Shown piece after piece: positions 10,001-21,200 of a DNA stretch of 45,934 nucleotides. The position numbers and the translations under genes were made by a program. The notes beneath the pieces were generated by a model. The model saw only the letters and a list, made by a program, of their open reading frames with translations. It searched no databases and was not told the origin of the DNA. The DNA comes from a virus. Numbering within the stretch: position 1 is the first letter of the stretch; every line of letters begins with the position of its first letter. The stretch is taken from IMG/VR virus record IMGVR_UViG_3300032265_000516, positions 1 through 45,934 of that record. One strand, 5' to 3'.

Positions 10001-11511
10001 CCGGCGTTACATTTACAGACGGCACTCACGCTACTACCTTATTGCCCACAGAAATTGATACTGGCAATATTAAAATTAGTGGCAATACAATTCAAAGCGT
10101 AGTCGGCGATGTTAATGTTGTAGCATACAGTAATCAAATTAATTTACAAAATACTACAACTATAACTGGAAATTTAACAGTTAACTCGACTACTGCTGTT
10201 AATGGTAATATTACATTAGGAACAAATTCAAGTAATACGGTAACTTTTAACGGAGCTATCAGTAGTAATTTTGTTCCTTATACAAATAATCTATATGATT
10301 TAGGAACAACATCTTATCGTTGGAATAATGTTTATGTAAACTCAGCAAACATTAATGGCTTAACTATTTCTAGTAATATTATTACTACAACTGCAACTAA
10401 CACAGACTTACAGTTAAAAGCCAACGGCACCGGCAGAGTTTATATTCCAAACAATGATGTTCAAGTAGATCAAAATTTAACAGTTACAAACAACTTAACT
10501 GTTACTACTGGAACAACTAGTTTAAAGGCAACTGGAGTCACAGGAACAATAACTCAAACAGGTGACTTTAATCAAACAGGTAATTTTACCACTAGCGGTA
10601 ATACACAAGTCACTGGCAACATTACAGCGTCTGGCACATTAGTATTGCCACAAGTAACTATAAGTGGGAATACAATTTCTACAACCGTTACCAATACAGA
10701 TTTAAATTTAGTAGCCAACGGAACTGGCAGCGTTGTAATGGAAGGGTTGAAAATCAACAACAACACTATCCAAGCAGTTAATTCAAACACTGATATAGTA
10801 TTAACTCCTCAAGGCACTGGTAATCTTATAATTAATACTAATCAAAGTTTACAACTACCGGTAGGAACAACTAGCCAACAACCGGGAACTCCTGCTACCG
10901 GTATGATTCGTTATAACAGCCAATTGAGTAGATATGAAGGCTGGTCAGGGACATATTGGACACAACTAAGTGGCGTTGTTGATATTGCAGGATTAACAAA
11001 GATAACTCCTGAATTAACTCCGGGTGCCGGCGACAATACTATTAGATTTTATATTAATGGATCTGTTAACACTACATTAGATTCTTCAAAATTATATACG
11101 CCGGTTGTTAACACTAATAATATAACTATTTCTAATAACACTATTACTACTCGAGTTTCTGGAAGTAATATTAATATATCAACTCCGGGAGCTGGGTCTG
11201 TTATTATTGGAAATTTATCAATACAGAATAACAATATTACAAATATTGTGTCCGGCGGAGTTACACAATTTATAGAACAAGGAACTGGATATGTAAAAAT
11301 TGGCGGAACTGGAGGAGTTGTAATTCCTGCAGGAACTAACTTGCAATATCCAGCAGTTTTAGAAACTGGAATGATGCGTTTTAACACTGATCAACAATTA
11401 GTTGAAGTATACAATGGAGTTTCTTGGACTAGCGTTGCTGGAACCAGTGCTGGTGTTACAGCTACAACCGCAACTGATATAAGTATAACAAACGCTTTAC
11501 TTTTTGGATAA
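7003..11511 (+). CDS. Tail fibre protein, paralogue of the 1301-aa fibre, with inserted helical and LamG-like modules
   Basis: A 1502-aa protein that shares with the 1301-aa fibre its N-terminus (GRITGPLLKANLLRNG..LAFETNLLY), its beta-helix (from about 225: YVATNGSDTNAG, then YPGTYTEIFPLTVPAGVTVRG), the NTDL.L.ANGTG repeats and the C-terminal GMMRFNTD...EVY.G..W module. Two insertions separate the paralogues. Residues about 358-520 hold a helical RD module (SERDLGTILTAITYDITHGGN). Residues about 600-895 hold a LamG/concanavalin-like domain (SLDGSSYVTLPE; SWTYVALSKSG; YINGTKYNG). The 1301-aa protein instead has its LamG domain near the C-terminus. The SD is GGGAGCG. It is likely an alternative or companion receptor-binding fibre (inference). 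Confidence 0.8.
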   Translation: MAVGRITGPLLKANLLRNGVNLAFETNLLYLDVINGRVGIKTTSPAYDLDINGTTRTNNLTVTNQADLASFTISGNTISSTNSQINLTPNGASPVVYQGTIVTGSLQLSTNVIATTGTNTDLNITTTGTGVVNVNSNMLVNGNLHATGNITADGNITFGNASTDTVTFDAEVASNIIPNANNSYNLGSNSLNWANTYTNNVVATNVTASTITGNSINLTLPQGNIYYVATNGSDTNAGVHENNPFATIKQALSVATSGTTVYIYPGTYTEIFPLTVPAGVTVRGAGIRSVTIQPSSGTLSNDAFLINGQITIEDLSINGQRYNSGANTGYAFKLANNFITTSRSPYIRNVSVITRGTPTQLSVGAFISINNAAINYISSLLPSLLTNTPITPLSGNTQTQNTSLSVSTSGTATTMQALIANIVYVINNGAAVSQLPTIANDGAYTATQAYINAAAIINANVAFLKAQMSAWINATYPTFYSTYSQTKSERDLGTILTAITYDITHGGNDRSVACGIGFWTNPSSDPYGFSQADAGGGAYLDGSVATVGGVEVAVLFHSITFICPNRNVVTATNGVRIEWLNSFSYFANYGIYLISGSTGIGGAGMTRLEINSKTGTWAVGNTVTSYDPTGVVLATGTIASISGNYINLTGNCSGFTSSTARTPKVVTANGNAKISTTAYVYGGASLSLDGSSYVTLPEQSDFNFSNGSFTIEFWMYRTSTGGSTQILFDMRSSTDNNEPVLYLNASNQLAYNVNGVSGAINSSYTVPINSWTYVALSKSGTSTNLYINGTKYNGTYTDSATHLQSAVTIGARQSDHGAGFVGYIDDLRISKGIGIYTSNFTIPTQALTGNTYTVLLLHFDGTNNSTVIIDDSSIIQNVQTNAGGSTTAINFANYNDFGSEFRSIGSAMIYGNYGVYGNGQGITAYLISTNFAYIGAGSSVTNDPTTQNPANQITKLNGANIYYTSVDNVGNFTVGDYFNVNQKTGAVTFNGQQLNINAYAGVTFTDGTHATTLLPTEIDTGNIKISGNTIQSVVGDVNVVAYSNQINLQNTTTITGNLTVNSTTAVNGNITLGTNSSNTVTFNGAISSNFVPYTNNLYDLGTTSYRWNNVYVNSANINGLTISSNIITTTATNTDLQLKANGTGRVYIPNNDVQVDQNLTVTNNLTVTTGTTSLKATGVTGTITQTGDFNQTGNFTTSGNTQVTGNITASGTLVLPQVTISGNTISTTVTNTDLNLVANGTGSVVMEGLKINNNTIQAVNSNTDIVLTPQGTGNLIINTNQSLQLPVGTTSQQPGTPATGMIRYNSQLSRYEGWSGTYWTQLSGVVDIAGLTKITPELTPGAGDNTIRFYINGSVNTTLDSSKLYTPVVNTNNITISNNTITTRVSGSNINISTPGAGSVIIGNLSIQNNNITNIVSGGVTQFIEQGTGYVKIGGTGGVVIPAGTNLQYPAVLETGMMRFNTDQQLVEVYNGVSWTSVAGTSAGVTATTATDISITNALLFG

Positions 11512-11517
11512 TATAAT

Positions 11518-11862
11518 ATGGCAACCTTTTTTGAAAATGCACTTTTAACTGGGCTAGGAACTTCTGAACAAACTTTGATTACTGTAAATGCAAACACGTC
11601 TACTACAGTATTAGGATTAAGTTTTACCAATTTAACAGGATCAATTGTAACAGCAAGTGTTAGATTGACTCAATCAAATTCTAGTGGAACAGTTCTTAGC
11701 AGTGCTTATTTTGTTTATAACGTGGTAGTTCCACCAAATCAAAGTTTGCGTGTTTTAAATGGCGGTGAAAAATTAGTGTTAACACAATATATGGCTATGC
11801 ATATTCAATGCAATACTGATAATAGTTTAGATGTTGTTGCAAGTTATGTTAACATTCTTTAA
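11518..11862 (+). CDS. Small beta-rich virion protein (~110-aa family, copy 2)
   Basis: A 114-aa protein with 6 bp between the upstream stop and its ATG. It has only a weak GGAT-type SD embedded in the end of the 1502-aa gene, so coupled translation is likely. The strand pattern (TLITVNANTSTTVLGLSFTN, then VVPPNQSLRVLNGGEKLVL, then SLDVVASYVNIL) matches the small proteins at 1567-1899 and 33751-34074. As with those, it directly follows a large fibre gene. Function is unknown. A small virion or fibre accessory protein is inferred. Confidence 0.7.
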   Translation: MATFFENALLTGLGTSEQTLITVNANTSTTVLGLSFTNLTGSIVTASVRLTQSNSSGTVLSSAYFVYNVVVPPNQSLRVLNGGEKLVLTQYMAMHIQCNTDNSLDVVASYVNIL

Positions 11863-11872
11863 GGAATAAATT

Positions 11873-12250
11873 ATGACTTATTATGTTGGTGGAGAAGTTA
11901 ATCAAGACTCATTATTAGGAGCAGATGTTCCTAGATATTTTTATGCGTTATCTAGAGATGACACTGGAACTCTTTATTTTTATAAAATAGATCAAATTTC
12001 GTCAACTAGTTCGTTGACAGTAAACAATGCAGGATCTTCTGCAAATAACTTTCAAGAATTTGAGTATGGAGTAGATTTTTTTGATGGAAGATTAGCCAGC
12101 GATCATAGTCGCCCTTACGAAAATTTAGTATTTGATCAATATAGATGGGACAACAAAAATATATATTATTTTTTAGATGACACTGGCCAGTTTGTAGCTA
12201 GTGTAAATCAACAACACATTTATGACATGACACAAATTATCAGTAGCTAA
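11873..12250 (+). CDS. Conserved-looking hypothetical virion protein, 125 aa
   Basis: Starts 10 bp after the previous gene with AAGGAATAA as SD. Unlike its neighbours it is rich in Tyr, Asp and Phe (for example YFYALSRDDTGTLYFYKIDQ; FEYGVDFFDGR) and lacks the Thr/Ser repeats. This suggests a compact globular protein rather than fibre shaft. No family is recognised. It sits between fibre genes on the same strand, so a structural or fibre-assembly role is likely but unproven. Confidence 0.65.
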   Translation: MTYYVGGEVNQDSLLGADVPRYFYALSRDDTGTLYFYKIDQISSTSSLTVNNAGSSANNFQEFEYGVDFFDGRLASDHSRPYENLVFDQYRWDNKNIYYFLDDTGQFVASVNQQHIYDMTQIISS

Positions 12251-12254
12251 TTAA

Positions 12255-12262
12255 GATAAGTA
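12255..12262 (+). promoter_or_regulatory. Candidate late promoter (GATAAGTA)
   Basis: TTAAGATAAGTA lies in the 36-bp gap before the 3169-aa gene and closely matches TTAAGATAAATA in front of its 3961-aa paralogue. The core is two mismatches from TATAAATA. The gap also contains the SD AAGGAAC. Confidence 0.35.
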
Positions 12263-12286
12263 ATAGAGTAATTAAGGAACAGAAAA

Positions 12287-15200
12287 ATGGCAGAATTTAA
12301 AATTGACAGATTGAGATATACATGGGTAGGTCCTTGGACAACAGGAACAACTTATGCTAAAGACTCTGTAGTTAGCGGAAACGGAAAATCATATGTCTGT
12401 CTAATACCCCATATTGCAGGAAATTTCAATACTGATTTAAATAGCGGTAACTGGACCTTAATGACTACAGGAACTACCTGGTTAGGTTTATGGCAAGCAA
12501 ACACAACATACAGTCCAGGAAATATTGTTATCTTCGGCGGTAGTGCATATATTTGTATTATTGGTTATACTTCTGGTTTAACTTTTAATAATTTCTATTG
12601 GAGCCTATACGGACAATTTGAACAATGGCAATCAACATGGGCTACTAGCACTTCATACGGTCCTGGATCTATTGTTAAGTATGGTGGAATGATTTACCTA
12701 TGTATTACACAACACACAAGTGCTTCTACAGTGTCTGCTGGTTTGGAAGTTAATTTGTCAGCTTGGACGGTGCTCGACAGTGGAATTAATTATTTAGGAA
12801 CATGGACAGCTTCTACACGATATAAATTAAACGATGTTGTAAAATATGGTCCAGACTTATGGGTCAATAGCACAGGTCATACCAGCGGAACTACATTTAA
12901 TTCTAGCGGTTACTGGTCAATATGGTTACCAGGTATAGAATTTGGCGGAACATGGTCAAATGTAACAGCATACCAACCAGGCGATGTTGTTACCTATGGC
13001 GGTTATAGCTATGTTAGTGTTACTCAAAATAATACAGGAAATATACCTAGTATTGATGCAGTTGATTGGACTGTGTTCACACAAGGATACAGCGTTCAGG
13101 GAGAATGGAATAATTCAACCACTTATAAGATTGGCTCAGTTGTTAGACGATATGGCTGGACGTATATTGCTACCGCAGACAATACAAATCAAAACCCTGC
13201 CGCAGTAACATTAGCTACTACTGTGAATACCAGTGGCAGCTCAGGCACAACTTTAATTGTAAACAGCACGACTAGTGTATTGCCGGGCATGATTATTTCA
13301 GGCAATGGATTTACTAGAGCACAAACAGTAGTATCTATTACTGGCGGAACAACTTTAATAATTAATGAGCCACCTGATGGCACACTTATCAATGGTGAAT
13401 CTATTAATTTCTTAGGTATAAATTATGCCTACTGGAAATTACATGCTCCTGGTGTGTTATGGAATAATAAATGGGCAGTGGGCACTTCATATCATTTAGG
13501 TGATGTAGTTAACTGGAAAAACAGAACATATCGTTGTATTCTTGATCATACAGCCGTTACAAGTCCAGACTTAGATGCGTCATTTACTAACTGGGTTTAT
13601 TATTTGTTTAACGATACTAGAAATGCGTTGAACGCTTTTGGTGATATGGTAACATTCAACAACGGTAGCACTACAGCTATTCCAATCGGAACAACTGGCA
13701 CTGTTTTAAAAACAGTTAGCAGTTATCCTACTTGGTCTACACTACATATTACTCCTAACGTATTTTATGTTTCTACAAATGGTAGCGATACTAATGCCGG
13801 AACAACATGGGATACTGCATGGAGAACTGTAGCGTATGCATGTCAGCAAGTTGCCAAGGGAACAATGAATCCAAATGCTAGTTTTTTACTAGCCAGCAAT
13901 AAAGAATTTATTGTTCAAGAGTCATACAACTGGCAAAAATATCAAATAGCCAACAGTGTCAGTCCATTTAGCTCAACACAAATCGCACCTGATGCAGTAA
14001 AAACTCAACGAGATTTAAGATATGTTGTTGATGCATTTATATATGATATTACTAGAGGCGGTAATAGTCAAACTGTTGCCGCTACGCTAGCATATTTTGA
14101 CTTAGAATACAGTAATAAATTTATTACGCCAGCAGTTGCGGCTGAAATAACTTATTTTATTGCCACATTAAATTATTCTTTTTCACTGATTCTGAATGTA
14201 TTAGCTAATACTGCTCCATCAGCTAACTATCAAATTCTTGAAGGCGTAGCAAGCTCAAGTCAAATTGCTCAAGTTATTAATTTAACTTATACTACTGAAT
14301 CTGGAGTTACAACTACTCTTGCAAATCTTGAAAATATTTTAATTACAGCGTTAACTAATCAAAGCACACTTAGCGTGCCTCCTGCAAACTCAGGAATTAC
14401 TACTACTATCAATGTTAAATCTGGGACTTACCAAGAAATTTTACCAATAACTGTTCCAGAAAATACTGCACTAGTAGGCGACGAGCTTCGCGGAACTGTT
14501 ATAACACCTACAAATATTGTTAACACTCTTGCTACATCATCAACTGCTGGAGGATATAATTTATTTACTGTAGGATCAACAGTTAACATGAGCAACGGCA
14601 CTCCGGTTCAGTTTGTGTCACAAAATCCAGTAGGTAGTATTATTGATACAACATTTGGGGGCATAACTGCCGGCCAAACATATTATGTTATTGGAAACAG
14701 TATTACACCTTCACAATTTCAAGTAAGCGCATCAAACGGAACTTATTCAAATCTTGCAACAACTGTTGTATCAAGTGCCGCAGGATCAGGAGCAATATTT
14801 AATGCTACTAGAAATCAAAGAACATATGATTTGTCTTTAGTGTCGGGCGGTAGTGGTTATGTTCTAGGAGATATTATTAGTATCCCGGGCACTAGTTTAG
14901 GTGCTAAATCTCCAAGCAATACTATAACAATTACAGTTACAGGAACGTCAGCGACTTACGGCCCATTAGGACAAAATGCATCAAATGGCGTAGGATCAGG
15001 AGCATCATTTACTGTAACTACTAGCGGATTAACTTATTCAAATGTTGTAATAAATGCAAACGGCGGCGGCTATGCAGTCAATGATACTGTTACAATCAAT
15101 GGAGGAAATTTAGGCGGAGCCAGTGGAGCTATCTTTATTGGTTTTATAGTTGACAATGTGTTAACTGTTACAATATTATCTACAGGCGGCCCTTTAGCAG

Positions 15201-18200
15201 TTAACGATATTATTTTAAGCGGTTCTTCAACAATATTACCTAATACTTCTATAACTGCAATTAACTCAGCTGGCTGGAATGGATTTATTAATGGAACTAC
15301 ATTAACTATAACTAGTGTTACTTCTGGAACTCCTAGTGTAGGCATGTTATGCCAAGGTGGAGTTACTAGTGCCGGCACTTATATCACAAATATTAACACA
15401 GCATCATTTGCTGGAACAATTACTTTAGGCACTCCTACTACATTCCAAGGACAAATTAGTGGAACAACTTTGTCAGTATCGTCAGTCCCAACTGGAACAG
15501 GTATTACACTTGGCATGGTTATTAGCGGAGGCAGTATCACTTCTACAACATTATATGTTGTTGCAAATCTTTCAGGAACTGCTACTAGTTTAGTTAGCAC
15601 TTGGCAACTAAGTGAAAGTGTTACACAGTCGTTAACAACTCTTTCAGGAACACAAGTAATTCTTACAGCATCACAGACAACAGGAACTATTGGAGTTAAT
15701 CAAGTAGTGTCAGGCAGCGGTGTAACAGCACCAACTTATATTGTTCGATTAGGATCTGGCTCAGGCAGTGACGGAACATACCTAGTTATACCTTATCAAT
15801 CGGCTACAACTACATCAATGTCAACATTGAGTTATACCGTAAACAATAATCAAACATTTGGTGCTTATAATCTTACAACTACTTTTACAGGATTAAGTTA
15901 TTCTGTAACAAATTCTCAAACAGTTGACTCAGCAGCCACACCTGGCGCATATTATACTGTAGCTAATGATTTAACTATCACAGTTACTTCAACAAATGGA
16001 ATTGCTGGTGGAATTACTGGAGTTACATGGGCTGGAGTTACACCAGGTAACGGTGCAATTAGTTCATTTACTAAAACTGGATCATCTGTCGTTACATTAA
16101 CAACTAATAGAGGCTACATGTATGTGTATGGCGGCGGCGCTCTCAGTGACATGTTCCGTGTTAGAAATGGAACTGGTTTAAGAAATATGACATTCTCTGG
16201 GTTGTTAGGGACTTTGTCGGCAGCTAACTCATACGGAACTCGTCGTCCAACAGGCGGAACTTATGTTGCGTTAGACCCCGGAACAGGACCTAACGACACA
16301 AGCGCATGGATTTTTAGAAAATCACCTTATGTTCAAAACGTAACAACGTTTGGTTTAGGATCAGTAGGAATGAAAATCAATGCTGATTTACATAATGGCG
16401 GAAATAAATCTATGGTGTGTAATGATTACACACAAATTATGTCGGACGGCATAGGAATTTGGTTATACGGTGGCGGTGCATTATGTGAAGCTGTGTCTGT
16501 ATTCTGTTACTATACCTATGCAGGATATTTTAGTGAAAATGGTGGACGTATGCGTGCCACGAACGGTAATAGTTCATACGGCGACTACGGAGTGATTGCA
16601 GAAGGTTATGATAACAGCGAAGTTCCAATTTCTGCATCTGTTAATAACCGTTCTCAGCAAGCAGTAGCTAGTGCAGTTAGTTCTTTTGGATCTAGCGCAC
16701 AAATTTTAAAAATACAATTTACAAATGCTGGTAATAACTATATTAATCAAACAGCTAATTTGTTAAAATACACTAATAATTTCCTCAATGGTGCATGGCA
16801 AACTGATGGCAATATTACTTTATTGCAAAACGTAATTGCACCTACCGGAATTACTGAAGGATGGCAAGTTACTGGAATTACTGGAATTACTGATTCTAGT
16901 TACATATATCAAACTATAACTATTCCTCAAACTGGTGCAATTTATACTGGATTGTCAGGAACAAACGTTCAAGGTTCGGGAACTGGAGCAACATTTAACG
17001 TTGCAGTTGCTCCTACTGGGTATACTGTTACTGTCAATGCCGGCGGTAGTGGCTATGTTATTAATAACAACATCACTATTCCTGGTAATTTAGTAGGCGG
17101 GCAAACAGGATTGAATGATATTACGTTAACAATTGCAAGTATTCAATCTCCAAGTTCTATTTTAACTGTTACAGCATCTGGTAATGTTCCTAACGGCACA
17201 ACTCAATACTATACATGTAGTTTATATGTGTTAGCCGGAACTTCTACAGCTATAGATTTATACGCAACATTCTCTGGATCTTCGAGTATGTCAAGTGCTG
17301 TAAATTATAATTTTGGAACTAAAACTATTACAGCATCTAGCCAAGACGGAAACGGTGCGTTACCTGCACCGGCTACAGCTATTCCAATTACAAGTGGATG
17401 GTATAGAATATCATTTACTGTGTATGACAAAACAGGTCTAAACACTAATTTACAATTTAGGATTTACCCAAGAACTCGATATGGTATAAGTGCGTATTCT
17501 TATATTTACGGAGCTCAAATTGAAAGAGGAATTTTAACATCTTTCTATCTTGAAAATGCTAGCACAACTTACGCACAAAATGCCTCTTTCAAAATTACTG
17601 GATCGGGGACAGGAGTTAACACAATTGGTGACGAAATTCGATCAAGCGGTGTTTACCAAGAATCAATTAGTTCTGGAGGAAGTGGGTATACTACTTCTTC
17701 AAACAATTCTCAAGGCGGAACAGGAGCAGGAAATATCATTATTTCTCAATCAGATGTTGCGACACAAGCAACTTATTACGGAATGAGACTATTTGTTAAC
17801 AGCGGTTTAGGTGCCGGCCAATACGGATATATTGCTAGTTATAACACTACATCTAAAGCAATGGTTGTTTTAAAAGAATCATTTAACCCGTTGCTAGTTA
17901 CTACATCTGCTTCAGGTAGCCCGGGCTATTATACATTAAGCGGGACAGCTGATGTTAACACTCTATATGTAAATCAACCAGTGCAGTTTTTACCAAATCC
18001 ATTTACTACATCGGTTACATCTGTGTCAACATCATCAGTGACAGTAACAAATACAACTGGCGGAATTAATAATACATTGACAGTAAGTTCTTCATTACCA
18101 TTGACTTTAAATATGCCTATTACATTTACAGGTGTAACATTTGGTCAGATTACAACAAACTTCACTTATTATGTTATTAATATTGTTGATTCTACTACTA

Positions 18201-21200
18201 TTCAAGTAGCAACATCATTCGGAGGATCTGTTTGGCAGTTAACCACTGCTGTGGGATCTATGTCACTGAACTATCCTTCTCAAACTGGATACTTGTCAGG
18301 TCTAACAACCAACATGGCTCCGAACTACATTATTCAATTCCAAGGAGTTGCAGTAGGCAATGTAGTTATAGGATTAAATTATTATATTAACGATGTTATT
18401 GATTCGTCAACATTTACTCTTTCTTCAAGTTTAGTAACATGTAGTCCAACTACAACATCCGCTAGTATTACTTTAAACGGAACTCCGTATAGCAATGTTG
18501 TTACTGTAAGTGATTCTACATCAGTGCTAAAATCTTTTTATCCAATTATTTTTACAGGATCAGCCATTGGAGTGCTAACACCCGGTAGTAAATTTTACAT
18601 AAACACAATTATTGACGCAACTCACTTTACAGTAAGTCAGCCTAGTGCATTAATTACTACTAGTGCAACTGTTACTCGAGTTACAACTAATTTGATTACT
18701 GTAGCTTCTACAACAGGATTTGTTTCAGGAGCACCAATAGTGTTTATTGGAGCAACATTTGGTGGAATAACAGCAGAACAAACATATTATATTTCAGTTG
18801 TTAACAATGCTACAACATTCACAATATCAACAACCCCTGGTGGCGGTGCAGTTTTATTAACTAACGCTACTGGAACATGTATTGTTAAAACATTTAGCTC
18901 TGCGTTTACCCTAACAAGTGCTACTGGATCATTAACCGGTCAAAGCACAGGAACAAAAACAGTCTTCACATCTGGCTCAGGACAAATGACAGGAACTTTT
19001 AGCACTCCTACATTTGGCGGAGTTTCAGCTGGAACAACTTATTACATAAAGACTATTACTGTTGGATCACAAAATCAATTTACACTAGTTACTACTTCAG
19101 GCGGATCAACAAGTCCTGCTATAACAAGCGCAACAGGATCTATGTTGCTAGGAGAAGTAGGCTGGGATAATATTAATTCAGGAACACCGGATGCGGCGTT
19201 ATTTGATTCTACTAGTGTGTATTATATTGAACCAAGAACAACCTACACTACTCCGGGATTTTCGTATACTACAATTGCATGGCCTACAGCACCGTCGGCA
19301 ATAGCTTATGGAAATTCCATGTTTATGGGCATCTCTGCAAATGGAGTTAGTGCTTACTCAAGCGGAAATGCATCAACTTGGCAGACTATTCCATTGCCAT
19401 ATACTGCCGCATACTCTAGTCTTGCATATGGTAATAATTACTGGGTCGCAGTTTCATACGGCGGGTCAGGAAATTCAACAGCCATTTATTCTAATTCTGC
19501 AGGACAAAGTTGGTTACAATCTACATTGCCTTCTGCAAAAAACTGGTCAAGTTTAGCATTTGGTGGCGGAACATTTGTTGCTATTGCTAGCGGTGCTTCT
19601 TATAATCAAATAACTGCTACGGCAGCACCACAAGCTATTGCGTTATCTGGAGTTATTACAATTAACGGCAGTGGTGGAATTTTATTAGGAACTCCGACTA
19701 CATTTACAGTAACAGGAGGCTCCACAATCACAGTTAGTGGCACAAATACTGGCACCGGGTCAATTACAGGATATAGCAATCCAACAACTTACTATATTCT
19801 TTCTACCCCAACTCCGACTACATCGACTTTTAGTATATCAACTTCAAGTGGAGGAAGTCCTGTTGGGTCATCAGTTGGTAATTTAACTGGTTTAACATTT
19901 ACATATAACTATACTACTTCAGGAACTGGTTCAAAATTCACAGTTGGCGTTAAAGGAACAAGTTATAATGTATTTTTAGCGTCAGGTGGAACAGGATTTT
20001 CTATAGGTGATACTGTAAAAATTGCAGGAACATCACTAGGTGGAGCTACTCCTGCAAACGATTTATTAATAACAGTTACGGGTGTTACTGGAAGCATTAT
20101 ATCTGCATTTACATACACCGGAACAGCAGTTGCTGGTAGCAATGCCGCAAGTGCATACTCAACTACTTTAGGATCAAGCTGGTCAGCTGGCTCAGGATTG
20201 ACATCGTCAATAGCTTGGTCAGCGATAGTATGGGGTGCAGGAAGATTTGTTGCAATAGCCACTGGTAGCAGAAATGTCGGATATTCAACTGACGGACAAA
20301 CTTGGGTTGTAACTTCAAACGCATTACCAGTATCGTCTACTTGGGCTAGTATCGCGTTTGGAAAAAATATGTTTGTAGCAGTGTCTAGCACTAGCACTAA
20401 CCCAGTTTGGAGTTTTGACGGAATTACTTGGTATAGTTCGCCCTATGCATTTGCTGCCAACACTATAGCTTACGGGCAAGGTGTTTGGGTAGCATTATCT
20501 TCTGGATCAAGTATTGGATATACATCTGAGGATGCTAGATTATGGAAATTTAGATCAGTATCAGCTGACAATTATACTCGACTAACATTTGGATATAAAG
20601 CAAGTGATTCGTCAGGGGTATTTTTATCAGCATCTTCAACTATTTTAGGTGAAAATATTATTGCTGGTTGCACAACCCAATCTCGCCCAGTGATAAGCGG
20701 CGGAGTTATTACAAATATAAGTATTTGGGAGCCTGGGTCTGGGTATGTATCAAGTCCAACTCTAACATATACTGATCCAAGTAACCTGTCTGATGCAGTA
20801 TCAAATCATAGATTAGGCTATGGTGTATTAGCAAGCCCAACATTTATTAACAGAGGACAAAATTACAGCACAACATCTACGGCTATTACAATTACTGGTA
20901 ATGGGTATGCAGATCAATTGCAAACTGGATTAAGTTTATATGTAAATCAACTTACATTATTGCCAAGTCCAGGAGATAACTTGACAATTGCTAACAATGG
21001 TCAGATTTATAAAGTAACAAACGCAACAGCGTTATATGGAACTACTGCACCAAATATACAAGCATTAATTAATATTTCTCCAGCATTAACAACTGCAAAT
21101 AGCCCAGCACATTTGGCAGCAGTATCTATTAGAGAAAAATATAGTCAGGTTCGTTTAACTAATCATGATTTCTTATACATAGGTTACGGAAATCAAATTC

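Noticed and set aside
19963-20397. 144-aa minus-strand frame under the 3169-aa gene
   Set aside because: Antisense shadow of a well-supported modular protein. No promoter or ribosome site is seen.
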